Assembly: GCA_013368445.1 (NCBI GenBank)
Contig: JAACJO010000041.1
Location: 92,805 to 156,804, forward strand
DNA: 64,000 nt
Reading direction: 5' to 3'
Source: Leucocoprinus leucothites
Taxonomy: Eukaryota; Basidiomycota; Agaricomycetes; Agaricales; Agaricaceae
The position numbers and the translations under genes are program-made. The notes below the pieces were generated by a model that saw only the letters and a program-made list of their open reading frames with translations, had not been told where the DNA came from and searched no databases. Below are positions 51,001 through 62,380 of this stretch, piece by piece (position 1 is the first letter of the stretch; each line of letters begins with the position of its first letter).

Positions 51001-51511
51001 CTGTCTTGCAGGTTCAGGCTGGTTCTTTCCTGGGTAAGATAAGGTAGGCTTTTGGCCAGGTGAAGCTCTGTGATCAGGAAGGCAGCTAGAGGTGACACAC
51101 CATACCTAGGGTACCTTCTGCTTACATGCGCAAGTAAAGAGACTCTCTGGGGTTATTGAAGGGCCTTTTGCCATTCCCCAACTCATCTGTGGGGAGGCTG
51201 GCTCTGTTCTGGGTAGGGTGACTTGTGGTGTGGGGTGGGTAGTCTGGGGTCTGGCATAGGTCCCTGATGGTGTGGGTGGCAATACTGGTGGCTCAATGGC
51301 TGCACTCTCTCGCAACAGCAGGCCATTACTACTACATCTGTGTTGGGCTTTGGCCTGAGGTAGGTGGTTTCTATGGCAGTGAGCAGACATATTCTGCTTG
51401 AGATGTGAGGGGCATTTTCTCTTGTGTTTGCTATTTAGAGTACTTATGTGTATTTGACTGGACTGCTATTGCGCACCAGTATATAAATTTATGATTTTTT
51501 TTAAAAAAAAA

Positions 51512-52009
51512 GAGAGAATGGGGGATAAAGCTGAACCTTACCCTATGCCAACATCTGTGTCATGGGCATCAAACAAAAAGGTATTCCACATGAACTGCAT
51601 GGAGCAGCCTATGAGGTAGTGAGAGAAGAAATTCATGAGTTGAGGGACAAATCCCCAGCATTGTAGGATGTCAGTGAGAATATCATGATTTAATGAAGGG
51701 AAGAATTGTGCGATATCAAAAGCACAAACACTTGTAATCATACCTTTGGCCCAACTGACCTGAATGATGTGGGTGAGGAAGACTCCTGCATCTTCAGTAG
51801 AGTGCTGAATAACTCCTCCCATTTGGTTAGGGTGGAGAGCTCCTGTCAAGACCACCTCAAATTGCATGTAGTGAGCAATCATCTTCTCAATGAGTTTTCC
51901 TAAGGTATTTAGTAGGACAATGGGTTGAAATGCTTTAGGGGTGTCATAGGCCAGTTTATTTGGCTTGGGGATGATGATAGAGACTGAGTCTTTGAAGTGA
52001 CTTGGCCAA
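51512..52009 (-). mobile_element. LINE-B-type fragment B7 (RT core), reverse
   Basis: Minus-strand RT fragment from the fingers (AFQPIVLLNTLGKLIEKMIAHYM) through motif A (SVCAFDIAQFFPSLNHDIL) to GIGQG just before the catalytic box. 114 codons are open from 51882. It is more diverged from B1-B4 than these are from one another. It is cut on the left by the LINE-C end and on the right by the Gypsy LTR. Confidence 0.8.
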
Positions 52010-52567
52010 TGTCATGAGCCAATCCTCAAGACCAGCTCATAGTTCAGACTTGGTATTATTTCCATGAACTCTTATCTGCTTTCACATATCAGATATATTA
52101 GTTTTGTTGGTCTTTCACCTTTGGAATTATTCTGACATCTTCTACTTCATTAATTCATACCACCTTGTCAAAATTTTCTGACAACTGTTTAATAGTAAAT
52201 TTTCTATCTTCTAGCCTTGTAAGATTTGTGGACTCCACTTTGATTATTTCTCCATTTACTACTTTGCTTGTTTTCCTTATCCAATCCTATATTCCACATC
52301 ATATATAAGTAGCATGACTTTGTACTTGGATTCCTCAGTCTGATAATCAACTTAGCAATACACTACTTTCCTCTGCTCTCTGTTTGTCCTCTGCTCTCTC
52401 CTCTTGTCTGAAATCCAGGTCAAGCATCAGTAGCAGGCACAACACATAAGTTGAGGCCACAACCTGCTCCTGCATCTGACAACCAGCTCCTACCTTACCT
52501 CTGTCATATCTCTGTTTACCTGGTCTCTGATATCGGCTCCCCACCCATAGCATTTGTGCACTTAACA
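52010..52567 (+). repeat. Putative 5' LTR of Gypsy element
   Basis: TGTCATGAGCC...CTTAACA, 558 bp, with a TATA box (ATATATAAG at about 52301). Followed by TATTATCAGACTC, which resembles the initiator-tRNA primer site TGGTATCAGAGC. Only one LTR is present, so the ends are inferred. Confidence 0.6.
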
Positions 52568-52614
52568 GTATTATCAGACTCAGATTCTACTGTCATATTT
52601 GCACTTCTGTCATC

Positions 52615-54204
52615 ATGATCAACACCCACACTATTAAGGGCAAGACCTCCACTATTGTGCAACTAGAGCAGAAACACTCTCACACTTCTCCTCCTGTCCC
52701 AAGCTCTTCTTATCTTACTGACAATAGTCCTCGCATCAGTATCCACACTCACCATTCACATTGTCTTAATCCCAATCTCCCAGAAACTCCTCAATCTACT
52801 AGTTCTCCTCCACTACCTCCTCATCATTTTCGAAATATCTGTCCTCCCAGAACTCCTGCCCCACCAGGCAGTCTGCCATCTGACAGAGATCCATCCAAGC
52901 CTTCAGAACCAGATGACTTTGATGGTCCAGACTATGCTAATAATCAATCTATGGGTCATGATGGTGACAATGAAGACGATGAACCTGTTTATAATGGCTC
53001 TCCCAGTAGTCCTGGTGACCCCGATGACAATGATTCTGAAGACCCTTCTCATTCTTCTGATGATGAGCCTCTTCCTCCTCAATAGATACCACATCCCTGA
53101 GCTCCCTGACAGGATCCCAACAATAATTGTCTAGCTAATGCCTTGGGTAGGCTTGCTGACAATCTTGATCACCAAGTGGCTGCACAAGCCAACCAGACTC
53201 GCATCAATAAGGCTCACCTCCCAGACACTTTCAGCAGCTCTGACCCCAAAAAACTCAACACTTTCTTAATCCAATGCCATCTATATTTCCAAGCCAACCC
53301 CACACAATTCCAGCATGACAATCAGAAAGTTGATTTCACCATGATCTACCTCAATGGTGTCACACTTGACTGGTTTGAGGTCAGCCTCACTCAGGAAGAA
53401 CAGGGTGTCTTCCATGACTGGTTTGATGATTGGAATGCATTTGTCTTCAAGCTCCATATGCATTTTGGCATTGCCAACCCGAAGAGAGAAGCAGCTGAGA
53501 TGCTTGATACCCTTTGTATGAAACTGGGTGACAAGATTGCCACCTACAACATAGAGTTCCTCAAACACACCTCCCAACTTGGTTGGAATGACAAGGTTCT
53601 CTGTCACCATTACTACAAGGGACTTCCAAACTGCATCCAAGACCCTCTCAGCACTTGCGAGCAAGGCAAACCTACTACCTTTGAAGAAATGCACCATTTG
53701 GCTATTGTTTACAATGGATGCTACTGGGAGCATGACCATAAACATGTTTGTGCCCATGCTGCAGAGAAGGATGCTGCCGATTCTCTCAGTTGGAAGCAGC
53801 CCAACAAGCCCTTGACCTCCAATCATTCCAACCCAAATCCATCATGTGGCCAGTCTCAACCTGGCAACAACAACAACAACAACAATCAAGGCAACAACAG
53901 TAATAGCAACAACAACAGCAACCACAATCAGTCACAGACTCTATCAACTAAATCCAACACCCCTGCTCCATCTACATCCAGTACCCAATGCCCTACACTG
54001 AAATTTGACCTCTCTAGCAAACTTGGCCAAAATGGCAAACTGACACCTGAGGAGTGGAAACAACGCCTCAACAAAGATCTCTGTCTATTCTGTGGTGGCA
54101 AGGGCTACAAGGTTGAAAATTGCCATAGGAAACAAAATTGGGCCAAGATCTGCAAAATCAAAGTGGCTCTACCCAAGGACTCTGAAAAGAGTCTAGAACA
54201 ATAG
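52615..54204 (+). pseudogene. Gypsy Gag, two frames
   Basis: 52615-53085 encodes a Pro/Ser-rich then acidic N-terminal region (EPDDFDGPDYANNQ) and stops. 53143-54204 (353 codons) holds the capsid domain of the retrotrans_gag type (FLIQCHLYFQANPTQF ... VTLDWFEVSL ... WNAFVFKLHMHFG), an Asn-rich low-complexity stretch from an AAC microsatellite (53865-53930) and a zinc knuckle CLFCGGKGYKVENC. In the knuckle the expected His is Tyr (CX2CX4YX4C), so zinc binding is probably impaired. The two parts probably formed one ORF before the TAG at about 53083. Confidence 0.78.
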
Positions 54205-54302
54205 AGGGCAACCATCAGGACTCTGCACAGACTGGGGGTTGCATTGAGCTCATCTGTGCACCAGAGAGTCTCCTCCACCTCAATACATCTACTCTTTCTA
54301 AT

Positions 54303-55175
54303 TTGAATTCTCTTATCACTTCTCTCACTTCCTCTCTCATTTGCTCATCCAATAATATTCAATGGATACCATTTTGTGCTCTCGTCAATTCCAGCTCCAC
54401 TCATTGCTTCATAGATTCTGATTTTGTCCACACTCACTCTCTTCCAACCTCACCTTTACCTCCTATCGAGCTTCACCTATTTGATGGATCGTCAAATAGT
54501 TACATTACTGAACTTGTGAATCTGCCTCTTACTTTCTCTACTGGTGAATCTATGACTATTGACCTTTATGTCACTCAGCTTGATTCTTCCTGCTCTGTGG
54601 TACTAGGACACAACTGGCTCACCCACTACAATCCATTGATTGACTGGGTTTCAAGCAGTATATCTTTCTGATCACATTTGCAGAATAATCTTGCCCCTTC
54701 TGCCTGCATTGCATCTGCTCCCATAGCAGCTCCTACATTGTCACCTGCTCCTAGCCTGATGGCTGACACTCCTCCTCTGAATTCACCATCCTCTGGGACT
54801 TCTATGTCTACTCCTAGTATTGCAACAGCTCCTCATGTTTCTATCATCAATACTGCTGCATACATTCATGCTTTGCACCTTCCTGGTTCAGTAAATTTCC
54901 ACCTCAACCTCAGCTCACCATCCACTTCTGCCAATTCAGCTTGGGTTTCTGACAAGTCAATTGACCTTTCTAAAGTGCCCAACAAATATCATGAATTTGC
55001 CAATGTGTTCAGCAAAGCTTGTGTTGATAGCCTTGCACTACATTGCCCTTATGATCTCAAAATCAATATTGAAGAGGGTGCTCAATGTCCCATTGGCACT
55101 ATCTATTCATTATCTCCATCTGAGCTTGAGTCACTCCATGAATTCATTGATGAACACCTACTATTCCATGAGATA
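54303..55175 (+). pseudogene. Gypsy protease and RT N-terminal fragment
   Basis: 54303-54671: retropepsin fold with ALVNSSSTHCFID where active enzymes have D-S/T-G, so the catalytic Asp is Asn and the Gly is Ser; VVLGHNWLTHYNPLIDW follows. 54678-55175: spacer, then the RT start PNKYHEFANVFSKA...LALHCPYDLKINIEEG...IYSLSPSELESLHEFIDEHL. Sequence similarity stops at this point, before the catalytic RT motifs. Confidence 0.78.
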
Positions 55176-56060
55176 TCAGACACCAGTGATTTTTTTGGCA
55201 ACTCGTTTGCAGTCATAGAAAGAATAGCTAATGCACCTTGCTCTAGTCTCTTTGATTCACATTGAGATAGCTTCCATGATCACTTGTAGGATTTGGATGC
55301 TTGATCATTCCCACAAACTAGTAAAGTTTATGCCATGGTATCAGGGATTCTAGAAAAGGTGATTCCACTTGAGCAGTGCTACACATAGCTAGTAAAACCT
55401 TGCTCCAAAAACTGTGTTTACCAATTGCAGAAAATTATAATTCCTATTTTCCTTAGTGCAGATGAGACAGGATTTAACATAACAGGTATGTTTATACAGA
55501 AATAGATATGTGACCAACAAAGAAATGTTTTTGACAATGATACCTTTCTAATAGTAGACTACTCAGTCTGCTCAATCATCCACACAGATTCTGATTGCAA
55601 TAATTCAGGAAGCACTATGAATCTATTGCAGCATTTCCCCATCTTGGCTTTGAGCTTCACCTGATCAAGTATCATGTTGGTCCATCACTCCACTTGCAGG
55701 TTCCCTGCTGCACTAACAGATGTTGTTATAGGATGTCTGGTATTGTGTACCATGGAAGTTTACACTTCACCTTGTGAATCATCCTGCCAGGTGGTGGAAT
55801 GTGGAAATATGACAGCCAAGTCAACAATAGCTCTGGAAATTTGAGAGAATACTAGAAGACAATGCCAAGTCTTCTGACTTGTTGAAGCTCAATGGGAGAA
55901 TAGCTCACTTTTACATATACATCCATGAAACTGTGGGGGACCACAACCAATTCACAGAATCACTCTTGGTTTCTTTCTGTCATTGACAGTCATTCAAGTA
56001 TTGCACTACCAGATCCTGTTCTTTGATCTTGTCCTTTGAATTTTGCTTGTCTTTTGTAGG
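55176..56060. other. No recognisable feature
   Basis: No long frame, terminal repeat or poly-A was found. Stops occur in all frames. Probably old decayed sequence between the Gypsy fragment and the next transcription unit. Confidence 0.5.
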
Positions 56061-56069
56061 CTATAAAAG
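56061..56069 (+). promoter_or_regulatory. Candidate TATA box
   Basis: CTATAAAAG, about 95 bp upstream of an ATG at 56159 and followed by a T/C-rich leader. This arrangement suits a fungal promoter for the decayed gene that follows. Confidence 0.4.
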
Positions 56070-56158
56070 CATCTCTCCCTTATATCTATTTTTATCCCCC
56101 TCTCCTCATATTTTGATTTTGTCTTATATTCTTGTTGGGGCTCACTTTTTGACTTAGA

Positions 56159-57804
56159 ATGGTTAATGCTCATCCCAATCACCCAAGCCATTCCCAGGCC
56201 TCTCAGAACAAACTTGAAATCACAGAAGTGGCCAATGTTGCTAACTTGTCTCAAACCCCTCATCACTACCTCTGATCTCACTCAGGCAACAAATGCCTCA
56301 GTATTTGCAGCTTTGACTGACACTTCTGCTCAGTCCTTGGCTCATGGGGCTGAGCCTCAGGATGTTGTGCCTGCAGCTGGTGAGTGCCCATATATTCCAT
56401 GCCTTCAATGTGGAACTCATGCAAGATTATTTACAGCTACAGCAGTTGGTCTTTCGATGTAGGCTACCTTGTGTCACTCATATGCTGTAATAAGGGACCA
56501 TGAGGAGATGTTTACTTCAAATAAGAACCCTCATTGCAACCCATCTAGTGGTGATATCGCTAACTACTAGTACTCTCCCAACAGTGAGGTGGTGGTTGCT
56601 CAGATTCCTTGCAAGCTGGACCTAGAAACCACCCCCTTCAAGTTTTTGCTACACTTCAATCATTTTCCTAGCAATGGTCAAGTGAGTCAATGTTGTGTTT
56701 CATGGTATTGTCTTGATTTCAACTTTCACCAGATCAATGACCCCTCCTTTACCAGAATCAGGGCAAACTTTACCTTCTGCAGCCTGACAGATGACAATAC
56801 CTTGTATCTAGAAGATGTTCTCTCTGTTGGTAAAAAAGCTCTGTATGTCATGCATCACATTCAGTCTAAGCTTAAAGAGACCAAAGCTGCCAGTGAGTAT
56901 CTATATAATTTACAATGTTGTCTCCATGCTGATTGACCTGGTCAATAGATCACCCTGATGGCAAAGTCAAGGGTTTCTATGAAACAAACAAGGTTATGGA
57001 CCAGTTCACCTTCCAGGCCAAATCCAACACACTCCTCATGCCTGCTGCTGATCCAGTTGATAACATCTCAGCAGCCAATAACAGTGAGTTCATTTGAATG
57101 TATGGCTTGATCATGGGAGGCTCATTTTCTTGATTTAGCTAGCACTATTGAAGATATGTTCTCCAGTCTGAGCAAGTGTTGAGCTCATGTAGAAGCTTCT
57201 GTGGCTGCAAGCTCTTCAAGTATTGTTGCTAAGGACCTGGTAAGCATCATGATTGGGTTATACCTATCTGTATTAACATCATTTTCCAGATGTGACCACA
57301 TTGAAAGATTTCAAGGATGCATTGGGGGTTGGGGCAAGGAAGTCTTACATGGCCTTCATTGGAACCTGCCAGTTTCTCTGGGATAGCATTGTCAATGTTC
57401 CAGAGATTTGCAGCATGGACAGAGCCTTGATCAAGCCCCACAAGTACTGGTCTAAGCTCAGGCATGGCACTCTGGTCACAATCAATGTTATCTTCAGATA
57501 GTGAGTACTAAATGTTTCAATTGATTGGCTTTCATTTCTAATAAGATTTTTACACAGCACCAGGGTTGGCAAGGGTGCTACTTGCTACTATCAAATGGTC
57601 CTTCAATGCATGCAGCTCCATCCGCATGGGGGCTTATCTGAGGGTGCTGGACAGCTTGTTGGCAAAGGAAAGAGGCACACAGAGATTGAGAGTGACAACG
57701 AGCTTGAGTATAGTGACAATCACCTGTTCACCCCCTCCCCATCCCCTGTCAAGAAGGCTCATGTTGACAAGGATAGAGACATTCCCATGGGGAGTAGTAT
57801 CTAA
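56159..57804 (+). pseudogene. Decayed multi-exon gene of unknown function
   Basis: I do not recognise it. From ATG 56159 (MVNAHPNHPSHSQASQNKLE) coding-like stretches alternate with short segments that have good splice sites: GTGAGT near 56382, 56894 and 57085, GTAAGC...TTTCCAG (57240-57289) and GTGAGT...TTACACAG (about 57500-57556). The last intron joins VIFR to YTRVGKGATCYYQMVLQC in frame, giving a 3' part with FLWDSIVNVPEIC, LIKPHKYWSKLRHG and an acidic end ESDNELEYSDNH, stop at about 57802. The 5' part needs at least one frameshift (after 56270) and has in-frame stops, so it is probably no longer functional. Alternatives: a diverged lineage-specific gene or old transposon cargo. Confidence 0.42.
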
Positions 57805-58253
57805 TTTGGTTTTCTTGTTCTTTTTGTAAGGTGCTGCTCCTGTTTCTTGGACTGTCATGCTCCGTTTTCCGGTTAGTTTTGTGCACTTGTGTGATTTGTG
57901 TCTTGTGTATTATCGGGCCCATGTTTAGTTAGACACAATAGAAGGCTTGATATTGTCTGCATACATGTGTGAGGTCCTATTTGGTCTAGTTTATGGTAGG
58001 AACTGAGTAACAACAGAGTCGGGGACAGACGGTGCAGGCCTGCGCTGTTAAGCGATGTAGTAATGTTACATTAATACAAGGCTTTGAGCTCAATGATGTG
58101 TGGTGCACAACGGTTAATGGATGTTGCTCTCACGCTGATCATGTGATGGTGGTGGGCTTTGAAGCTCTAAAGTTACATAAGGAGGGCTGGAAAATATCGT
58201 TTCTCTGCACACATCAGCTTTATATCACTCAGGGATTGTCATTGTAGCTGAAC
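57805..58253. other. Intergenic region upstream of eIF4B
   Basis: No coding or repeat signal was found. It is the boundary between the repeat-rich DNA and the host gene cluster and should contain the eIF4B promoter. No clear TATA box was seen; GCTTTATATCACTC lies just upstream of the start codon. Confidence 0.5.
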
Positions 58254-60056
58254 ATGCGTGCGTCTTCTCTCTATCGAAAACCATCGCTTCTGATTTTCGC
58301 ATCTATCAGCGCCCAAAAAGGCAAAGAAAATTGCCCTCAGCGAGTTCCTTGGAGACTCTGGTAAGTTGCAGATTGGTTAATAGGTTTATTAGTTCTCATC
58401 GTGACTACTGTAGCTTTAGGGTCATGGGCCGATGAGATGGATGCTTTACCCAGTGCTCGTATGCAATGCATGATACACCGTTACTGTTTGACATTAAATC
58501 CGCCGTAATTAGCTGCACCAAAGGAAGGCCCTGACGTACATCCTTCGAGACGGGACGATTTCCTTTCCTCCAGGCGTGAGTTTCTTTGTTTCCCTCATCT
58601 CGTCACATCGGCTCACTGTGTCCTCAAGTGGATCGCGCTGGTCCTATTCGCGAAGACGTTCCATTACCAACTCAGCCTCCCTACACTGCTTTTGTTGGGA
58701 ATCTTGCCTTTGACCTGGTGGAAAGCGATTTGGAGAATTTCTTCCAAAGTGTTAAGGTATGTTCCATCAACCTGAAAGTCCACCATCTCATCAATCCCGT
58801 GGACAGTCTGTGAAGATTATTAAAGATAGAGAGGACAAGCCGAAGGGCTTTGGATACGTTGAATTTGATGATTTGGATGGTCTGAAAGCAGCTCTCACAA
58901 ATAGCGGACAGGTAAGACTTTATTCTCGCAACTTCCGAAGCACCCTCATGTTTTTGAAACACCAGGTCTTGGCTGGGCGAACAATCCGTGTCAGTGTTGC
59001 AGAACCTCGTACGTCTTATTCAATTATTCCATGAGCCGACGAATTCTTTAGACTGATCCTACTGTGATTTCAGCGAAAGAACGATCTTTCGGTCACGGTT
59101 CATCCGAAGATAACTCAAAGTTTGATAATCCTTGGCGACGTGAGGGCCCTCTTCCAGACCTCCCCAACGCCCGTGAACCTCCCCGTCGCAAATTTGAAGG
59201 AACCTCCGAAAGGTTACCCAGCGTATCCGATTCAGTGAATGATTGGCGCTCTCAGCGCGCCCCAAAACTTCCCGAGCCGGAGATTCCTAAAAGGCAAGGC
59301 TCTGGATTTCACAACGGAGAAAGTGCTGCCGATAAGGAGGAAGTTTGGGCAATCGGCTCCAAATTCAAGCCATCGTCAACAGAAGAGGGGCCTGGCAGTA
59401 GGTTCAGTAGCCTTCGAGTCAAAGAGTCAGCTCCATCTGTGGCAGATGAAGGCGACTGGCGGAGTCGGACAAGGCCTTCTCGTAAGTACCACAAATACCC
59501 CTAGGCACCGACGCAGACTCAAAGTAAAACTCTACTTAGCAAGCGGCTCAACTCCACCTACACCTCAAATGGGCCGCAGGAAGTTAGAACTCCTGCCTCG
59601 TTCAGGCAATGCCTCAGCTTCTCCAAGCCCCTTGTCATCTCCAAAGATGGGCGCCGCTCCCCCAGCCCCATCACGCTCGAATCCTTTCGGTGCAGCCAAG
59701 TGCGGCGTTTTTCTTTGTATGAAACCGATTGACTGATGTACTCTCTCAGACCAGTTGATGTCACCGGAAGGGAAAAAGAAATTTCCGAGCGAGTTGAGAA
59801 GGATCGTGACCGTCTGACCATATCTCGAACAAGCTCTCGTACAGCATCCGAGCGCCCTTCAGCTCGCCCGCGAACTCCACCTATTACTTCGGCTCCCAGC
59901 GCATCGTCTCCTCGAGTGTCTACAAGAACCCTAGCGCCCAACGTTAAGCCTACCTTGAGCTTCGCAAATGTAGCCGCCAACAAAGAAAAGGCCTCTGGGA
60001 CCGAATCTGAGACTCAAAACTCAGACGGTGCAAAGAATGAAGGCAGTGTATTGTAG
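58254..60056 (+). CDS. TIF3: Translation initiation factor eIF4B (RRM protein)
   Basis: Ten exons: 58254-58257, 58310-58360, 58414-58458, 58513-58575, 58629-58756, 58807-58911, 58966-59008, 59074-59481, 59540-59699 and 59750-60056. All introns are GT-AG and 50-65 nt, and the joined frame is 437 codons without a break. The N-terminus MPPKKAKKIALSEFLGDS and GSWADEMDALPSAP are the fungal eIF4B signature. One RRM spans about residues 73-146 (RNP2 AFVGNLAF, RNP1 KGFGYVEF). The remainder is disordered, rich in Arg/Glu/Ser/Pro, with repeated basic-acidic segments (WRREGPLPDLP; GDWRSRTRPS). eIF4B stimulates the eIF4A helicase on mRNA 5' leaders. The first exon holds only ATG plus one base, chosen because it gives the conserved start. 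Tail-to-tail with the cyclophilin gene, 105 bp apart. Confidence 0.88.
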
Positions 60057-60161
60057 GGTATTCAATCTACTTGGTTTGTAGCTCCGTATGGGCATTGCAT
60101 CTAAGACTGGTGGTGCTCAGGATCGACATACTTCATCCGACCTCTGCCTGGTGACATTGCA

Positions 60162-61299
60162 TTAGCAGTCCATAACCACGGGAATATAATTTAACCCACC
60201 TTTATAACGCACGCCCCCTTGAGTTGAATCTTGATAAGTTTCTCGGATTTGAGTGAGAGCACGCCTTCTTTCTTCCTCAAGGCGCTGGGCCTCTTCTCTC
60301 TCTAATCGAGCGTCGTACTCCTCCTCAGTCTCTTTCCGCTCTGCACCTTTCAAGTCAGGGTCTTCTGTCTTCACCTTTTCATCATTATCGCGCTTTTTCC
60401 TTTTAGGGCGGTTACCTTCCGTGCTGTGTTCCCGACGGCTACGACTTTTTTTGGATTTTCTACTGTTGGTTGAATGTTCGGGATCTAGAAGGGGCGTGAG
60501 TCCAGCTCCATACACCAACGGGAAGAGCTTACCGGTTTCTTTGCGCTTTCGAAGCTCCAGCTCCCCGCAGTTTACGATAACAATTGGTTTCGTTGGCCTA
60601 TCCTTCTGATCCACTGGCACTTCAGCGAGCCTCTGGATAACGTCTTCGAAACCCTTAACGATCTTGCCAAACACAACATGTTTGCCTAGTGAAAGACTTT
60701 TCTGGAAAGTGCTCCAAGCTTGTCAGGGATGTACTCACCATTTAGATGAGGACACTCCCGGAGTGTGATGAAAAACTGGGAACCATTAGTATCTGGTCCC
60801 TTGTTTGCCATACAAAGCAAGGCAGGTGAATCCAGAGGTCTGTGCAAGTCTTCGTCTGAGAAAGTTCCCCCGTAAATTGATTCGCCACCAGTACCGTTAC
60901 GTTTGGAAAAATCTGTTGCTTGTGTCAGCACTAGTCACTCATTCATTCATCCAGTCAGCCGGCAACGAAGACCTACCTCCTCCCTGAATCATGAAATCCT
61001 TAATGGAGCGATGAATAATACTGTCCTTATAGTATAAGGCATATCCGCTGGCAGACGTGCCCATTTCACCGGTGCAGAGGGAACGGAAACTTTTTTTCGG
61101 ATTAATGGCCTTCATTTAATCCAAAGATTCATAGAAGGAAATCACTTTTCACAGGTTTTTGGGGCGGTATCACTGAAAAGTTCGAAAATAACCCTGAAGG
61201 AAGGGAGGTTAGATGGTATTTTCTACCACATGCAGACTCTCACCTTCCATGCGGCTCGTCGCCGACCGTGAAATCCATGAAAACTCGTGGACGAACCAT
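60162..61299 (-). CDS. Nuclear-type cyclophilin (peptidyl-prolyl isomerase), PPIG-like
   Basis: Five exons on the minus strand: 61299-61244, 61193-61146, 61089-60977, 60912-60739 and 60685-60162; 304 residues, no breaks. The cyclophilin fold covers about 1-175: [15 protein letters not shown] has the catalytic Arg62 and Phe67, and [16 protein letters not shown] lines the active site. The position equivalent to CypA Trp121 is His128 (CPHLNGKHVVFG), as in PPIG/NKTR-type and Cyp40 proteins, which usually means weak cyclosporin binding. After residue 175 come a basic Lys/Arg/Ser stretch ([23 protein letters not shown]), a Glu/Arg-rich predicted helix ([21 protein letters not shown]) and [11 protein letters not shown]. 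This suggests a nuclear, RNA-processing-associated isomerase. Head-to-head with the GTPase gene. Confidence 0.9.
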
Positions 61300-61459
61300 A
61301 GTGTTGAGAAGTAATTGATGGTGAGAGAGCAAGCCTTTCTGGGAGTCCCACGGTTAGCGTTAATCGGAATCCAGGGACTCAAGGCGTCTTTCTGCATGCG
61401 AACACGGCCCTTCTCCCACTCCGTCGCCTCTTTCTCTCCTGACAGCAAACTCGATTATC
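61300..61459. promoter_or_regulatory. Shared divergent promoter, cyclophilin and RSR1-like GTPase
   Basis: Only 160 bp separate the two start codons, so both genes must be driven from this interval plus their first introns. No TATA box was seen. Confidence 0.5.
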
Positions 61460-62380
61460 ATGCAACAATTCAATGTTGTTGTCCTCGGAGGTGAGCCTTG
61501 TCACTTATTCTCATCGAGTCGCTCATCACTAATGGCGTTAAAGCTGGAGGGGTAGGCAAATCCGCCCTCACAGGCAAGTCATCCGCTGGCCCTTTTTATT
61601 CGAATTGCATACCAACTTATCTCTTCAGTTCGCTTCATCCGTGACGAGTTTCTTGAAAACTATGACCCAACAATAGAAGGTATTAAACCTGGTACCTGGG
61701 TGCGGATTTTTGGCTGAGTCCTGAGTAGAAGAATACCGACGTCCCCTCATGGTCGATGGCGAACTGACCTCGGTGCGCTATACCGTTACATTCAGCCCCC
61801 GCCTTGACGCTAATTGGCATAATATTCAGCTCGAGGTTCTCGATACTTCTGGTGCTGAACAGTTTACATCCCTGCACGAGGTTTACATCAAGGTATGAAG
61901 CAAGCATCTTTCTTCCCCACCTGACGTCAATCATGGGCTAGTCTGGACGTGGGTTCATACTCGTATTCAGGTATGGCTAGAGTGAAAAGTGTATGATCTA
62001 ACCAGACCAACCCACCTTCGCAGCCTTACTCAAGAAACGAGCCTGAAGGAAGTTGATTACTTGCGCAAGCAGATTTTCCGCATCAAAGGCAATGATGCGG
62101 TGAGTGTGAACGTGATGCTTCAATTTACAGCATTAACTCACCTGCACTGTAGACGGTCCCAATAGTTGTCGCTGGAACCAAGCTGGACCTTGTGAATGAA
62201 CGTGAAGTACAGACGAACACCATCCAATCTCTGGCAAGCCGCTGGGGCCTTCCATTCTACGAAACCTCTGCGAAACGGAACTGGCATGTGAATGACGTTT
62301 TTGAAGATTTAGTGCGGCAGATGAGGAGACGATACCCACCGACAAGGAGGAGGACCGAGAGACGCTGCATCATCATGTAG
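61460..62380 (+). CDS. RSR1: Ras-family small GTPase, RSR1/Rap1 type
   Basis: Eight exons: 61460-61490, 61544-61573, 61629-61679, 61732-61772, 61830-61892, 61942-61970, 62024-62099 and 62153-62380; 182 residues. Intron 2 begins GC (GCAAGT...CAG). G1 GAGGVGKS (10-17), effector loop YDPTIEEYR with Thr35, G3 DTSGAEQF (56-63), G4 GTKLDL (115-120), G5 ETSAK (144-148), basic tail RRRTERR and CaaX box CIIM (probably farnesylated). Identity of the effector loop and the LxVLDT-G-EQFT pattern point to RSR1/Bud1 or Rap1, which direct polarity in fungi. The Ras Gln61 position is Ala (Rap has Thr), which may lower intrinsic GTPase activity. No breaks. Confidence 0.88.

Larger units (their letters stand above)
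47215..51511 (+). mobile_element. LINE-C, a divergent relative of LINE-B, degraded
   Basis: Encodes ORF2 pieces homologous in order to LINE-B: endonuclease C-terminus (SVIDLIFTQAPD), linker (MITITNQSKLWWTDECSAAKAQY), RT fingers (FRPIVLLNMLGKLVEKML), thumb and RNase H, C-terminal region, 3' UTR with the shared tail (GGACTGC...GCACCAGTATATAAATTT) and a short poly-A (51503-51511). ORF1 and the endonuclease start are absent. A 968-bp solo LTR interrupts the linker. Confidence 0.82.
52010..55175 (+). mobile_element. Gypsy-type LTR retrotransposon, 3'-truncated
   Basis: A 5' LTR, Gag, protease and the first part of RT in the order of Ty3/gypsy. It ends at about 55175 in the RT N-terminus; no integrase, RNase H or second LTR follows. 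The start interrupts the B7 fragment. Confidence 0.78.

Noticed and set aside
53865..53930. AAC microsatellite as a regulatory repeat
   Set aside because: It lies in frame in the Gypsy Gag and encodes an Asn-rich low-complexity stretch.
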